A stretch of DNA of 64,000 nucleotides from RYN-122 sp963761655 (GTDB lineage Bacteria > Actinomycetota > Actinomycetes > Mycobacteriales > SCTD01). Positions 24,025 to 32,900 of this stretch are shown here, piece after piece (position 1 is the first letter of the stretch; every line of letters starts with the position of its first letter). The DNA lies in contig CAVXHI010000011.1 of NCBI GenBank assembly GCA_963761655.1, forward strand, positions 310,001 through 374,000, given 5' to 3'. Both the position numbers and the translations under genes were made by a program. A model generated the notes under the pieces. The model saw only the letters and a list, made by a program, of their open reading frames with translations. It was not told where the DNA came from and searched no databases.

Positions 24025-25076
24025 CCCTCGCGGCGCACCTCGTCGTCGACCGTCCGGCCTTCCGCCTCGACGTCGCCCTCGACGTCGCACCCGGGCAGGT
24101 GCTCGCCCTGCTCGGTCCGAACGGCGCCGGCAAGTCGACGTCGCTGCGGGCCCTGGCCGGGCTGGTCCGGCTGACGGACGGCAGCCTCGTCGTGGCCGAC
24201 CGCGTGCTCGACCGACCGGCCGACGACGTGTTCGTGCCGCCGTCGGAGCGGTCGGTGGGGATGGTCTTCCAGGACCACCTGCTGTTCCCGCACCTGACCG
24301 TCCGCGACAACGTGGCCTTCGGGCTGCGCGCCCGGGGGGTCCGCGCCCGGGAGGCCCGCGGCGCGGCCGACGGCTGGCTGGACCGCGTGGGCCTGGCCGA
24401 CCGAGCGGGCAGCCGTCCGGCCGAGCTCTCCGGCGGGCAGGCCCAGCGGGTCGCCCTCGCCCGGGCGCTCGCCCCGGAGCCCTCCCTGCTGCTGCTCGAC
24501 GAGCCGCTGTCGGCCCTCGACGCCGGCACCCGCATGCACGTCCGCACCGACCTGCGCGCGCACCTGTCCGGCTTCGCCGGCTGCACCGTCCTGGTCACGC
24601 ACGACCCCCTCGACGCCCTCGTCCTGGCCGACGTCCTCGTGGTCGTCGAGGACGGGCTCGTCGTGCAGCAGGGGTCGCCGGTGGAGGTCGCCCGGGCCCC
24701 GCGCACCGACTACGTCGCGTCGCTCGTCGGCCTGAACCTCTACCGCGGCACCTCGCACGGAGGCCGGGTGGAGGTCACCGGCGGAGGCGCGCTGACGAGC
24801 ACCGACCTGCACGACGGGCCGGTGTTCGCCGCCTTCCCCCCGGGCGCCGTGGTCCTGCACGCGCAGGAGCCGGCGGGGTCGGCGCGCAACACCTGGCCCG
24901 GCGTCGTCGCCGGGCTCGAGCAGCGCGGGGACGCGGTGCGGGTGCAGCTCGACGGGACGCCTCCCGTGCTGGCCGACGTCACGGCGGCCTCCGTCGCCGA
25001 GCTCCGCCTGGCGCCGGGCACGCCGGTCTGGGCAGCGGTGAAGGCGACCGAGGTCCGGACCTACCCGGCCGTCTGA
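24021..25076 (+). CDS. modC: Molybdate ABC transporter ATPase
   Basis: Drives molybdate import. The 351-aa protein shows Walker A (GPNGAGKST), Q-loop (VFQDHLLFPH), signature (ELSGGQAQRVALARAL), Walker B (LLLLDEPLSALD) and switch His (VTHDP), then a C-terminal TOBE domain (about residues 285-350). The GTG start overlaps the modB stop and follows GGAGG. Its 3' end overlaps the convergent pyc gene by 16 bp. Confidence 0.93.
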   Translation: MTLAAHLVVDRPAFRLDVALDVAPGQVLALLGPNGAGKSTSLRALAGLVRLTDGSLVVADRVLDRPADDVFVPPSERSVGMVFQDHLLFPHLTVRDNVAFGLRARGVRAREARGAADGWLDRVGLADRAGSRPAELSGGQAQRVALARALAPEPSLLLLDEPLSALDAGTRMHVRTDLRAHLSGFAGCTVLVTHDPLDALVLADVLVVVEDGLVVQQGSPVEVARAPRTDYVASLVGLNLYRGTSHGGRVEVTGGGALTSTDLHDGPVFAAFPPGAVVLHAQEPAGSARNTWPGVVAGLEQRGDAVRVQLDGTPPVLADVTAASVAELRLAPGTPVWAAVKATEVRTYPAV

Positions 25077-28000
25077 AGGACCACCAGGAGGTCACCGGCG
25101 TCGACCTGGTCGCCGCTCGCGACGGCCAGCTCCTGCACGGTCCCGTCGGCAGGCGCCGTCACGGTGCTCTCCATCTTCATGGCCTCGATGGTGGCGAGCG
25201 CCTGCCCCTTCTCGACGGTCTCGCCCACGGCGACCTTGAGCAGGACCACCCCGGGCAGCGCCGCCCCCACGTGTCCCGGCTGCCCGGGCTCGGCACGCCG
25301 TCCGCGCGTCCGGGTGGGCGCGACCGACCGGTCCCGCACGGTCACGGGGCGGGGCTCGCCGTCGACCCGCAGGTGCAGGGTGCGCAGCCCGTCGTCGTCG
25401 ATCTCCCCGACCGTCTCCAGCTCGACCAGGACCTGGACGCCGTGGCGGAGCTCGACGCTCACGGTCTGCCCGGTCTGCAGGCCCGACCAGAAGGCCTCGG
25501 TGGGGATGACCGAGACGTCGCCGAAGGCCGCGGTCGCCTTCTCGTACTCCTCGTAGGGCTTCGGGAACAGCAGCCGGCTCAGGGCCGCCTGCCGGTCGTC
25601 GCCGGAGAGCTCCTCCCGCTGCGCCGGCGTCAGCGGGACCTCTCCGCCCACGGGCGGGCGGCCCTCGACGGCCCGGCTGCGGAACGGCTCCGGGAAGCCG
25701 GCCGGCGGTGCGCCGAGCTCGCCGCCGAGGTAGCCCAGGACGCTGTCGGGCAGGTCGAACGCGGCCGGGTCCTCCTGCAGCACGGCCGGGTCGACGTCGT
25801 TGCTGGCGAGGAACAGGGCGAGGTCGCCGACGACCTTGCTGGTCGGCGTGACCTTGATGGGCTTGCCCAACAGGTCGTTCGCGACGGCGTACAGCTCCTG
25901 CACCTGCGGCCACTGCTCCCCGAGGCCGAGGGCGATCGCCTGCTGCCGCAGGTTGGTCAGCTGCCCGCCCGGGATCTCGTGCCGGTAGACCGTCCCGGTG
26001 GGCGCCCGCAGGCCCGACTCGAACGGCGCGTACAGGTCGCGGACCGCCTCCCAGAACGGCTCCATGGCCGAGAGCGCGGAGAGCGACAGGCCGGTGGACC
26101 GCGGGGTGTGGTCGGTCGCGGCGACCAGGGCGCTCATGTTGACCTGGCTGGTTCCCCCCGAGAACGGCGCGGCCGCGGCGTCGACCGCGTCCACCCCGGC
26201 GTCGATCGCGGCGACCAGCGTGGCCAGCTGGCCGCCCGCGGTGTCGTGGGTGTGCAGGTGCACCGGTGCGTCGAACCGCTCCCGCAGGGCGGTCACCAGC
26301 CTGGCGGCCGCAGCGGGGCGCAGCAGGCCGGCCATGTCCTTGACGGCGAGCACGTGGCTGCCGGCCTCGACCAGCCCCTCGGCGAGGCGCAGGTAGTAGT
26401 CGAGCGTGTAGAGGTCCTCGGCGGGGTCGAGCAGGTCGCCGGTGTAGCAGAGCGTGCCCTCCGCGACCTTCCCCGCGTCCTGCACGGCCTGCAGGGCGGG
26501 GCGCATCTGCTCGAGGTCGTTGAGGGCGTCGAACACCCGGAACACGTCCATGCCGGTCTTGGCGGACTCGGCGACGAACGCCTGCACGACCTCGACGGGG
26601 TAGGGGGTGTAGCCGACGGCGTTCCTGCCGCGCAGCAGCATCTGCAGGCACTGGTGCGGGGCGGCTTCGCGCAGCTGGGCGAGCCGGTCCCAGGGGTCCT
26701 CGTGCAGGAACCGCAGGGCGACGTCGTAGGTCGCCCCTCCCCAGCACTCGAGCGAGAGCAGGCCGGGCAGCAGCCGGGCCAGGGCCGGCGCGGCCGTCAC
26801 GACGTCGTGCGTGCGCATGCGGGTGGCGATCAGCGACTGGTGCGCGTCGCGCAGGGTGGTGTCGGTGACAGCGACCTCCGTCTGCGCCCGCAGCGCCGCG
26901 GCCCACGCGGCCGGCCCGACCTCGTCGAGGAGGCCCCTGGACCCGGCCGCCTGCAGCTCGGGGAGCGCCGGCAGGACGGTGCGGGGGTCGTGCACGGTCA
27001 GCGGCGGGCGCGGCAGCCCGTTCACCGTGGCGTCGGCGAGGGCGTCGAGCAGCAGGCTGGTCGTGTCCGTGACGACCGGCGCCATGAGCTCGGGGCGCTC
27101 GTCGAGGAACGACGTCGTGATGCCTCCCTCGAGGAACTGCGGGTCCTCGAGCAGCCGCCAGAGGAACTGCGCGTTGGTCTTCACGCCCCGGACGCGGAAC
27201 TCCCAGAGCGCCCTCCGGGCCCGCCCCGCGGCCGTGCGGTGGTCCGGGCCCCGGGTCGTGAGCTTGACGAGCAGGGAGTCGAAGTAGGGCGTGACCTCGG
27301 CGCCGGCGTAGACCGCGCCGTCGAGCCGCACGCCGGGGCCTCCCGGCGACTGGTAGCTGGTGATCGTGCCGGTGTCGGGGCGGAAGCCGTCGGCGGGGTC
27401 CTCGGTGGTGATGCGGCACTGCACGGCCGCGCCCCGGACCGTGATGCTCTCCTGCGACAGCCCGAGGTCCTGCAGCGTCTCGCCGGCCGCGATCCGCAGC
27501 TGCGACCCCACGAGGTCGACGCCCGTGACCTCCTCGGTGACCGTGTGCTCCACCTGGATCCGGGGGTTCATCTCCATGAACGTGAAGGCGCCGTCACGGT
27601 CGACGAGGAACTCCACCGTCCCGGCGTTCACGTACCCGACCGACCGGGCGAAGGCCACGCCCGCCTCGCACAGGCCCTGCCGCGTCGCCTCCGGGAGGTG
27701 CGGTGCGGGCGCGAGCTCGACCACCTTCTGGTGCCGGCGCTGCACCGAGCAGTCGCGCTCGAACAGGTGGACCACCTCGCCGGTGGTGTCGCCCAGCACC
27801 TGCACCTCGATGTGGCGCGGCCCGACGACGGCCTGCTCGAGGAAGATCGTCCCGTCGCCGAACGCCGCCTCGGCCTCGCGGGCCGCGCTGTCGACGGCGT
27901 CCTGCAGCACGGCCGGGTCCGTGACGACGCGCAGCCCGCGCCCACCGCCCCCCGCCGCGGCCTTCACGAAGACGGGGAAGCCGATCTGCTCGGCGGCCTC

Positions 28001-28432
28001 GAGCGCGCCCTCGCCGCGGGGCAGCGGGCCGGAGGCACCCAGCACCGGCAGCCCGGCCCGGACGGCGGCCTCGCGGGCCGAGACCTTGTCGCCGGTCAGC
28101 CGCAGGACCTGCGCGGGCGGGCCGACGAAGGTGATGCCGACGTCGGCGCACGCCTGCGCCAGCACCGCGCTCTCGGAGAGGAACCCGTACCCGGGGTGCA
28201 GCGCGTCGGCCCCGCACTCGAGCGCGACCCGCACCAGCGCCTCGACGTCGAGGTAGCCGCGGACCGGGTGGCCGGGCTCGCCCAGCTGGTAGGCCTCGCC
28301 CGCCTTGGTGCGGTGCAGCGCCTCGCGGTCCTCCGGCGTGTAGACCGCGACGGTCTGCAGCCCGAGCTCGTGCGCGGCCCGCACGATCCGCACGGCGATC
28401 TCACCCCGGTTGGCGACGAGCAGCTTGCGCAC
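25061..28432 (-). CDS. pyc: Pyruvate carboxylase
   Basis: Carboxylates pyruvate to oxaloacetate, the main anaplerotic reaction. The full-length 1123-aa protein has a biotin carboxylase domain (residues 1-450; KAAAGGGGRGLR, EMNPRIQVEHTVTEE), a carboxyltransferase domain (about 520-800; DTTLRDAHQSL with metal-binding HLHTHDT), the PYC/OADA domain and a biotin-carrier domain ending the protein with the biotinyl-lysine motif EAMKM. A GTG start gives the usual RKLLVANRGEIAVRI opening. No accessory gene is linked to it. Confidence 0.97.
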   Translation of the reverse strand: MRKLLVANRGEIAVRIVRAAHELGLQTVAVYTPEDREALHRTKAGEAYQLGEPGHPVRGYLDVEALVRVALECGADALHPGYGFLSESAVLAQACADVGITFVGPPAQVLRLTGDKVSAREAAVRAGLPVLGASGPLPRGEGALEAAEQIGFPVFVKAAAGGGGRGLRVVTDPAVLQDAVDSAAREAEAAFGDGTIFLEQAVVGPRHIEVQVLGDTTGEVVHLFERDCSVQRRHQKVVELAPAPHLPEATRQGLCEAGVAFARSVGYVNAGTVEFLVDRDGAFTFMEMNPRIQVEHTVTEEVTGVDLVGSQLRIAAGETLQDLGLSQESITVRGAAVQCRITTEDPADGFRPDTGTITSYQSPGGPGVRLDGAVYAGAEVTPYFDSLLVKLTTRGPDHRTAAGRARRALWEFRVRGVKTNAQFLWRLLEDPQFLEGGITTSFLDERPELMAPVVTDTTSLLLDALADATVNGLPRPPLTVHDPRTVLPALPELQAAGSRGLLDEVGPAAWAAALRAQTEVAVTDTTLRDAHQSLIATRMRTHDVVTAAPALARLLPGLLSLECWGGATYDVALRFLHEDPWDRLAQLREAAPHQCLQMLLRGRNAVGYTPYPVEVVQAFVAESAKTGMDVFRVFDALNDLEQMRPALQAVQDAGKVAEGTLCYTGDLLDPAEDLYTLDYYLRLAEGLVEAGSHVLAVKDMAGLLRPAAAARLVTALRERFDAPVHLHTHDTAGGQLATLVAAIDAGVDAVDAAAAPFSGGTSQVNMSALVAATDHTPRSTGLSLSALSAMEPFWEAVRDLYAPFESGLRAPTGTVYRHEIPGGQLTNLRQQAIALGLGEQWPQVQELYAVANDLLGKPIKVTPTSKVVGDLALFLASNDVDPAVLQEDPAAFDLPDSVLGYLGGELGAPPAGFPEPFRSRAVEGRPPVGGEVPLTPAQREELSGDDRQAALSRLLFPKPYEEYEKATAAFGDVSVIPTEAFWSGLQTGQTVSVELRHGVQVLVELETVGEIDDDGLRTLHLRVDGEPRPVTVRDRSVAPTRTRGRRAEPGQPGHVGAALPGVVLLKVAVGETVEKGQALATIEAMKMESTVTAPADGTVQELAVASGDQVDAGDLLVVLQTAG

Positions 28433-28583
28433 GGGGGGCTCCAGGGGGTCGGCGAGGGTGCGCCCAGATCATGCCGTCCTCCGGCGTCGGGATCGTCACA
28501 GGGCGTACGGGCAGGCCCGACCGCCGGACGTCGTTGGACCAGGGGCAGGCGGTACCCCCGCCTCCAGACCGAGGAGATCGACC

Positions 28584-28811
28584 ATGGACACCCTGACCCG
28601 CCCCGTCCTCGACACCGCCCTCTCGCTGTCCGACCGCTGCGACCGCTGCGGCTCCCGGGCCTACGTCCGCGCCACCCTCCCCGGCGGCACGGACCTCCTG
28701 TTCTGCGGCCACCACGGCAACGAGCACCGCGCGGCGCTCCTGGTCGCCGGCGCCTCCCTCCACGACGAGACCGCCTCGATCGACGTCGCCCGGGAGTCCT
28801 CCGCCGCGTAG
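28584..28811 (+). CDS. Small zinc-ribbon protein (DUF7455-like)
   Basis: Protein of 75 aa common in actinobacteria. It carries a CDRCGSRAYV knuckle and a CGHHGNEH knuckle, which together form a probable zinc site, then an acidic tail. GAGGAG precedes the ATG. Function unknown. It lies on the same strand 55 bp before the propeller gene, so co-transcription is possible. Confidence 0.8.
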   Translation: MDTLTRPVLDTALSLSDRCDRCGSRAYVRATLPGGTDLLFCGHHGNEHRAALLVAGASLHDETASIDVARESSAA

Positions 28812-28866
28812 CCGCCGATGAGTCCGGGCGCCCGCTGTCGTCCACCTCCCGACGAGGAGGTGGGCC

Positions 28867-29982
28867 ATGGCGGGCGTACGGGTGCTGGTGGGGACGCGCA
28901 AGGGGGCCTTCGTGCTCACGTCGGACGAGCGGCGGCGCGACTGGCACACCGCCGGCCCCTTCTTCGCGGGCTGGGAGACCATGCACCTCAAGGGGTCGCC
29001 GGTCGACCCCGACCGGGTCTACGCCGCCGCGGGCCTCGGCTGGTTCGGGCAGAAGGTGCACCGCTCCGACGACGGCGGCCGGACGTGGGACGTCGTCGGC
29101 AGCGACTTCCGCTACGAGGGCGACCCCGGGCCGCACCAGTCGTTCGACGGGACACCCGACCCCTGGGAGCTGGACAAGGTCTGGCACCTCGAGCCGTCCC
29201 TGTCCGACCCCGACACGGTGTACGCCGGGATCGCCGACGCCGCCCTGTTCCGCAGCACCGACGCCGGGGCCTCCTGGCAGGAGCTCCCCGGGCTGCGCGG
29301 CCACGGGACGGCGTCGTCGTGGCAGCCGGGCGCCGGCGGGCTGTGCCTGCACACGATCGTGCTCGACCCGACCGACGAGCAGCGGATGTACACCGCGGTG
29401 TCGGCGGCCGGCGCCTTCCGCAGCGACGACGGCGGCACCAGCTGGACGGCCATCAACAAGGGCCTGGTCAGCGGGGGGATCCCCGACGAGGAGGCCGAGG
29501 TCGGGCACTGCGTCCACAAGCTCGCCCTGCACCCCGCGCGGCCGCAGACGCTGTTCATGCAGAAGCACTGGGACGTCATGCGCACCGACGACGCCGGCGC
29601 CTCCTGGTACGAGGTCAGCGGGGACCTGCCCAGCGACTTCGGCTTCCCGATCGACGTGCACGCCCACGAGCCCGACACCGTCTACGTCGTGCCGATCCTG
29701 TCCGACAGCCAGCACTTCCCGCCCGACGGTCGGCTCCGCGTCTACCGCAGCCGCACGGGCGGCGGGGAGTGGGAGCCGCTGACCAGGGGCCTCCCGCAGG
29801 AGCACTGCTACGTCGACGTCCTGCGCGACGCGATGGCCGTCGACCGGCTCGACTCCTGCGGGGTCTACGTCGGCACGACCGGCGGCCAGGTGTGGGCGTC
29901 CGCGGACAGCGGCGACTCGTGGCAGGCGATCGCCGAGCACCTGCCGGCCGTGCTGTCGGTCGAGGTGCAGACCCTCGCATGA
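28867..29982 (+). CDS. BNR/Asp-box beta-propeller protein
   Basis: Protein of 371 aa made of BNR-type repeats, with no signal peptide, so probably cytoplasmic. Five Asp boxes (S/T-x-D-x-G-x-x-W) are visible near residues 67-74, 130-137, 186-193, 240-247 and 345-352, which suits a six- or seven-bladed propeller. It is often labelled sialidase-like or exo-alpha-glycosidase, but I see no catalytic triad, so an enzyme activity is not supported. GAGGAGGT precedes the ATG. The next gene, a MoaD/ThiS-like protein, overlaps by 4 bp, implying a joint function. Confidence 0.85.
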   Translation: MAGVRVLVGTRKGAFVLTSDERRRDWHTAGPFFAGWETMHLKGSPVDPDRVYAAAGLGWFGQKVHRSDDGGRTWDVVGSDFRYEGDPGPHQSFDGTPDPWELDKVWHLEPSLSDPDTVYAGIADAALFRSTDAGASWQELPGLRGHGTASSWQPGAGGLCLHTIVLDPTDEQRMYTAVSAAGAFRSDDGGTSWTAINKGLVSGGIPDEEAEVGHCVHKLALHPARPQTLFMQKHWDVMRTDDAGASWYEVSGDLPSDFGFPIDVHAHEPDTVYVVPILSDSQHFPPDGRLRVYRSRTGGGEWEPLTRGLPQEHCYVDVLRDAMAVDRLDSCGVYVGTTGGQVWASADSGDSWQAIAEHLPAVLSVEVQTLA

Positions 29983-30269
29983 CCCGCGTCGTCCTCCCGT
30001 CGCACCTGCGCGTCCTCGCCGGTCTGCCGCACGGGGAGGTCGAGGTCGAGGGGACCACCGTGGGCGAGGTCGTCGACGCGCTCGAGGCCCGCTGGCCGGC
30101 CCTGCACGGGACGGTCCGCGAGCCGGCCTCCGGGGAGCGCCGCCCGTTCGTGCGGTTCTTCGCCTGCCGCGAGGACCTCTCGCACGACCCCCTGGACGCG
30201 CCCCTGCCCGACGCCGTCCTGTCCGGGGCGGAGCCGCTGCTCGTCGTCGGGGCCATGGCCGGCGGCTGA
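29979..30269 (+). CDS. MoaD/ThiS-like ubiquitin-fold protein with Gly-Gly tail
   Basis: Beta-grasp protein of 96 aa. The N-terminus (VVLPSHLRVLAG), the TVGEVVDALEARWPAL helix region and the terminal GAMAGG fit the MoaD/ThiS/CysO sulfur-carrier family; the two final glycines are where such proteins are thiocarboxylated or conjugated. No MoaE, ThiF or MoeB gene is nearby. ATG overlaps the propeller stop (ATGA). Its sulfur acceptor or target is unknown, and the propeller is the obvious candidate partner. Confidence 0.85.
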   Translation: MTRVVLPSHLRVLAGLPHGEVEVEGTTVGEVVDALEARWPALHGTVREPASGERRPFVRFFACREDLSHDPLDAPLPDAVLSGAEPLLVVGAMAGG

Positions 30270-30270
30270 G

Positions 30271-30504
30271 GTGCGCGTCGTGGTCGAGCTGGACCTGCCC
30301 GGTGCGGACCTCGGCGTCGTCGACGCCCTGGCCCGGCTGCACCTCGCCGCCCGGCGGGCCGGCGGCAGCACGCGCGTCAGGGGCGGCGACGCGCTGCTGG
30401 CCCCGTGCGGGCTGTCAGAGGTCCTCGCGCCGGACCGGCAGCCCGAGCTTCACGAACAGCTCCGGGCCGAGGAAGTGGTGCACGTGGACGACCCGGTCCC
30501 CTGA
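30271..30504 (+). CDS. STAS-like small protein
   Basis: Protein of 77 aa starting with GTG 1 bp after the previous stop. The pattern VVVELDLPG, VDALARLHLAARRAGG and CGLSEVL resembles short STAS-domain proteins (anti-anti-sigma type) of actinobacteria. Its last 90 bp lie opposite the 3' end of the ECF sigma gene, so the C-terminal third could be partly an antisense artefact; however, the first two-thirds lie outside that overlap. A link to sigma control is tempting but unproven. Confidence 0.55.
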   Translation: MRVVVELDLPGADLGVVDALARLHLAARRAGGSTRVRGGDALLAPCGLSEVLAPDRQPELHEQLRAEEVVHVDDPVP

Positions 30505-31365
30505 CAGCTCGACGGCCTGCAGGCACCACGCCTCGTACCCGCCGTCGGGGTGCGGCTTGTACTGGGCGTACCCCGGCATGCCGTTCAGGCCGACCGGCAC
30601 GAGCCTGCTGCCCGCGCAGGCCGACCCGAAGCCGGTGTACCAGCCGAGCATGTCGTCCCGGCCCTGCAGCCACAGGGCGAGCGGTGGCATCGACATGCTG
30701 GCGTCCGCGTGCAGCACCCGCACGAGGGCGTCCATGTCGTAGGCCTCGAACGCCGCGACGTACCGGGCCAGGAGCTCCCGCTCCTGCTCGCCGAGGTCCG
30801 GGAGGACGCGGCCGGTGTCGACCCCGGCCAGGGTCGCCCGGGCACGCTGCAGGGCGCTGTTGACCGAGGCGGTCGTGGTGTCGAGCAGCTCGGCGACGTC
30901 GGCCGCGGACCAGGCCAGGACCTCGCGGAGGACGAGCACCGCGCGCTGCTTCGGTGGCAGGTGCTGCAGGGCGGCGACGAAGGCGAGCCGCACCGTGTCG
31001 GCGCGCGCGACGAGCTCGGCCGGGTCGAGGTCGGCGTCGGCGACGGGCAGCAGCCACGTGGTCTCGGGCAGCGGGGTGCCGGGGGCGGTCGTCGAGGGGA
31101 CCGGCGAGGACAGGTCCATCGGCAGGGCGCGCCGGCCGCCGGCCCGCAGGCTGTCGAGGCAGACGTTGGTCGCGATCCGGTACAGCCAGGACCGCAGCGA
31201 CGAGCGGCCCTCGAAGGTGTCGGCCTTCTGCCAGGCCCGGACGAGGGTCTCCTGGACGGCGTCGTCGGCATCGAAGGGCGAGCCGAGCATGCGGTAGCAG
31301 TAGCCGGTCAGCTCGCGCCGGTACTGCTCCAGGTCGAGCGCCGGCCGGTCGTCGGTCGTGGTCAC
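30415..31365 (-). CDS. ECF sigma factor with SnoaL-like C-terminal domain (SigG/TIGR02960-like)
   Basis: RNA polymerase sigma-70 factor of 316 aa. Region 2 (YRMLGSPFDADDAVQETLVR; WLYRIATNVCLDSLR) and region 4 (LPPKQRAVLVLREVL; VAELLDTTTASVNSALQRAR) are complete. Residues about 200-316 form a SnoaL-like extension (LLARYVAAFEAYDMDALVRV), which in related ECF groups modulates activity instead of a separate anti-sigma. GTG 31365 follows GAGGGAG; a TACGGT -10-like box is about 26 nt upstream. It converges on and overlaps the STAS-like gene. Confidence 0.9.
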   Translation of the reverse strand: MTTTDDRPALDLEQYRRELTGYCYRMLGSPFDADDAVQETLVRAWQKADTFEGRSSLRSWLYRIATNVCLDSLRAGGRRALPMDLSSPVPSTTAPGTPLPETTWLLPVADADLDPAELVARADTVRLAFVAALQHLPPKQRAVLVLREVLAWSAADVAELLDTTTASVNSALQRARATLAGVDTGRVLPDLGEQERELLARYVAAFEAYDMDALVRVLHADASMSMPPLALWLQGRDDMLGWYTGFGSACAGSRLVPVGLNGMPGYAQYKPHPDGGYEAWCLQAVELSGDRVVHVHHFLGPELFVKLGLPVRREDL

Positions 31366-31462
31366 GAGGCTCCCTCGGTCGGGTCCCGCACCGTAGCGGG
31401 GCCAGGCCGGTCCTGGCGGGAGCGGCCTCCACCCGAGCGTGGCTGGTGGGACGCTCCACCCC

Positions 31463-32900
31463 GTGACCCTGCGATCGATCGGCGCGTGCCTGACCGAGCT
31501 GGCCCGGCGCGACCCGGACCGGCTCGCCGTCGTCGACGAGGACGGGACCCTCACCCGCGCCGAGCTCGACCGCCGCAGCAACGCGGTCGCCCGCAGCTTC
31601 GCCGGCCTCGGCGTCCGCGAGGGCGACATGGTCACGGTCGCGCTGCCCAACGGACGGGCCTTCGTGCTCGCCTGCGCGGCCGCGTGGAAGCTCGGCGCGA
31701 CGGCCCAGCCGGTCTCCAGCCGGCTGCCCCGGGCCGAGCTCGAGGCCGTCGTCGCCCTCGCCGACCCGTCGCTCGTCGTGGGGGCCTCGGTGGACGGGCG
31801 CACCTGCGTGGACGACCTCGCCGAGGACCCCGACGACGGCCCGCTGCCCGACGCCGTCGCCCGCGAGTGGAAGGCCCCGACGTCGGGCGGCTCGACCGGA
31901 CGGCCGAAGCTCATCGTCGCGACCGTGCCCGGCGTGTTCGACCCGGACGTCCCCGCGGTGCCCTACCTGCGGCCGGGCGACGTGCAGGTCGTGCCCGGGC
32001 CGCTGTTCCACAACGGACCGTTCCTCTACTGCTTCCGCGGGCCTGTTCTGCGGCCAGACCGTCGTGCTGCTGCGGCGGTTCGACGCGGCCGCGTTCCTCG
32101 CCGCCGTGCAGGAGCACCGCGCCGGCTTCGCGATGGTCGTGCCGACGATGATGCAGCGCGTCTGGCGGCTCCCCGAGCGGGAGGCCTACGACGTCGGGAG
32201 CCTGCACACGGTGCTGCACCTCGGGGCGCCCTGCCCGCCGTGGCTCAAGCGGGCCTGGCTGGACTGGCTGGGGCCCGAGCGGGTCCTCGAGCTGTACGCC
32301 GGTACGGAGGGCACCGGTCTCACCCTGATCACCGGGCCGGAGTGGCTGGAGCACCCCGGCTCGGTGGGCCGCCCTGCGCTCGGGAGCCGGGTCCGGGTCC
32401 TGCGCCCCGACGGCACCGACTGCGCGCCGGGCGAGACCGGTGAGGTCCACCTGCTGCCGGAGACGGGTCCGGGGAGCACGTACCGCTACGTCGGCGCCAC
32501 GGCCCGGGCGGTCGACGGCTGGGAGACCCTCGGCGACCTCGGGCACCTCGACCCCGACGGCTACCTGTTCCTCGCCGACCGCAGCGCCGACCTCGTGATC
32601 TCGGGCGGCTCGAACGTCTACCCCGCCGAGGTCGAGGCGGCGCTCGACAGCCACCCCGCCGTCCGCTCGTCCGCCGTCATCGGTCTGCCCGACGACGACC
32701 TCGGCGAGCGCGTCCACGCCCTGGTCGACGCGACGACGCCGGTCACCGAGCAGGAGCTGCTGGCGTGGGTCGGCGAGCGGCTGGTCCGCTACAAGGTCCC
32801 GCGCACCGTCGAGCTGGTGGAGGGGCCGCTGCGCGACGACGCCGGGAAGGTCAGGCGGTCGGCGCTGCGGGCGGAGCGACTGGCACCGGGGTCCGGGTAG
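31463..32900 (+). pseudogene. Fatty-acid/aryl acyl-CoA ligase, split by a +1 frameshift
   Basis: AMP-forming acyl-CoA ligase read in two frames. The first frame (GTG 31463) runs through SGGSTGRPKLI and GPLFHNGPFLYCFRG; after one extra G in the GGG at 32039-32041, the protein continues without loss in the next frame (LFCGQTVVLLRRFD, YAGTEGTG, DRSADLVISGGSNVYPAEVE, hinge and end). Removing one base gives a seamless 478-aa enzyme. Either a sequence error or a recent inactivating mutation. It diverges from the ECF sigma gene (97 bp) and overlaps the convergent SDR by 50 bp. Confidence 0.85.

Noticed and set aside
23825..29782. An open frame of nearly 2000 codons on the plus strand
   Set aside because: It lies across modC and opposite pyc, has Arg/Pro/Gly-rich composition without any domain, and is a high-GC shadow of the real genes.
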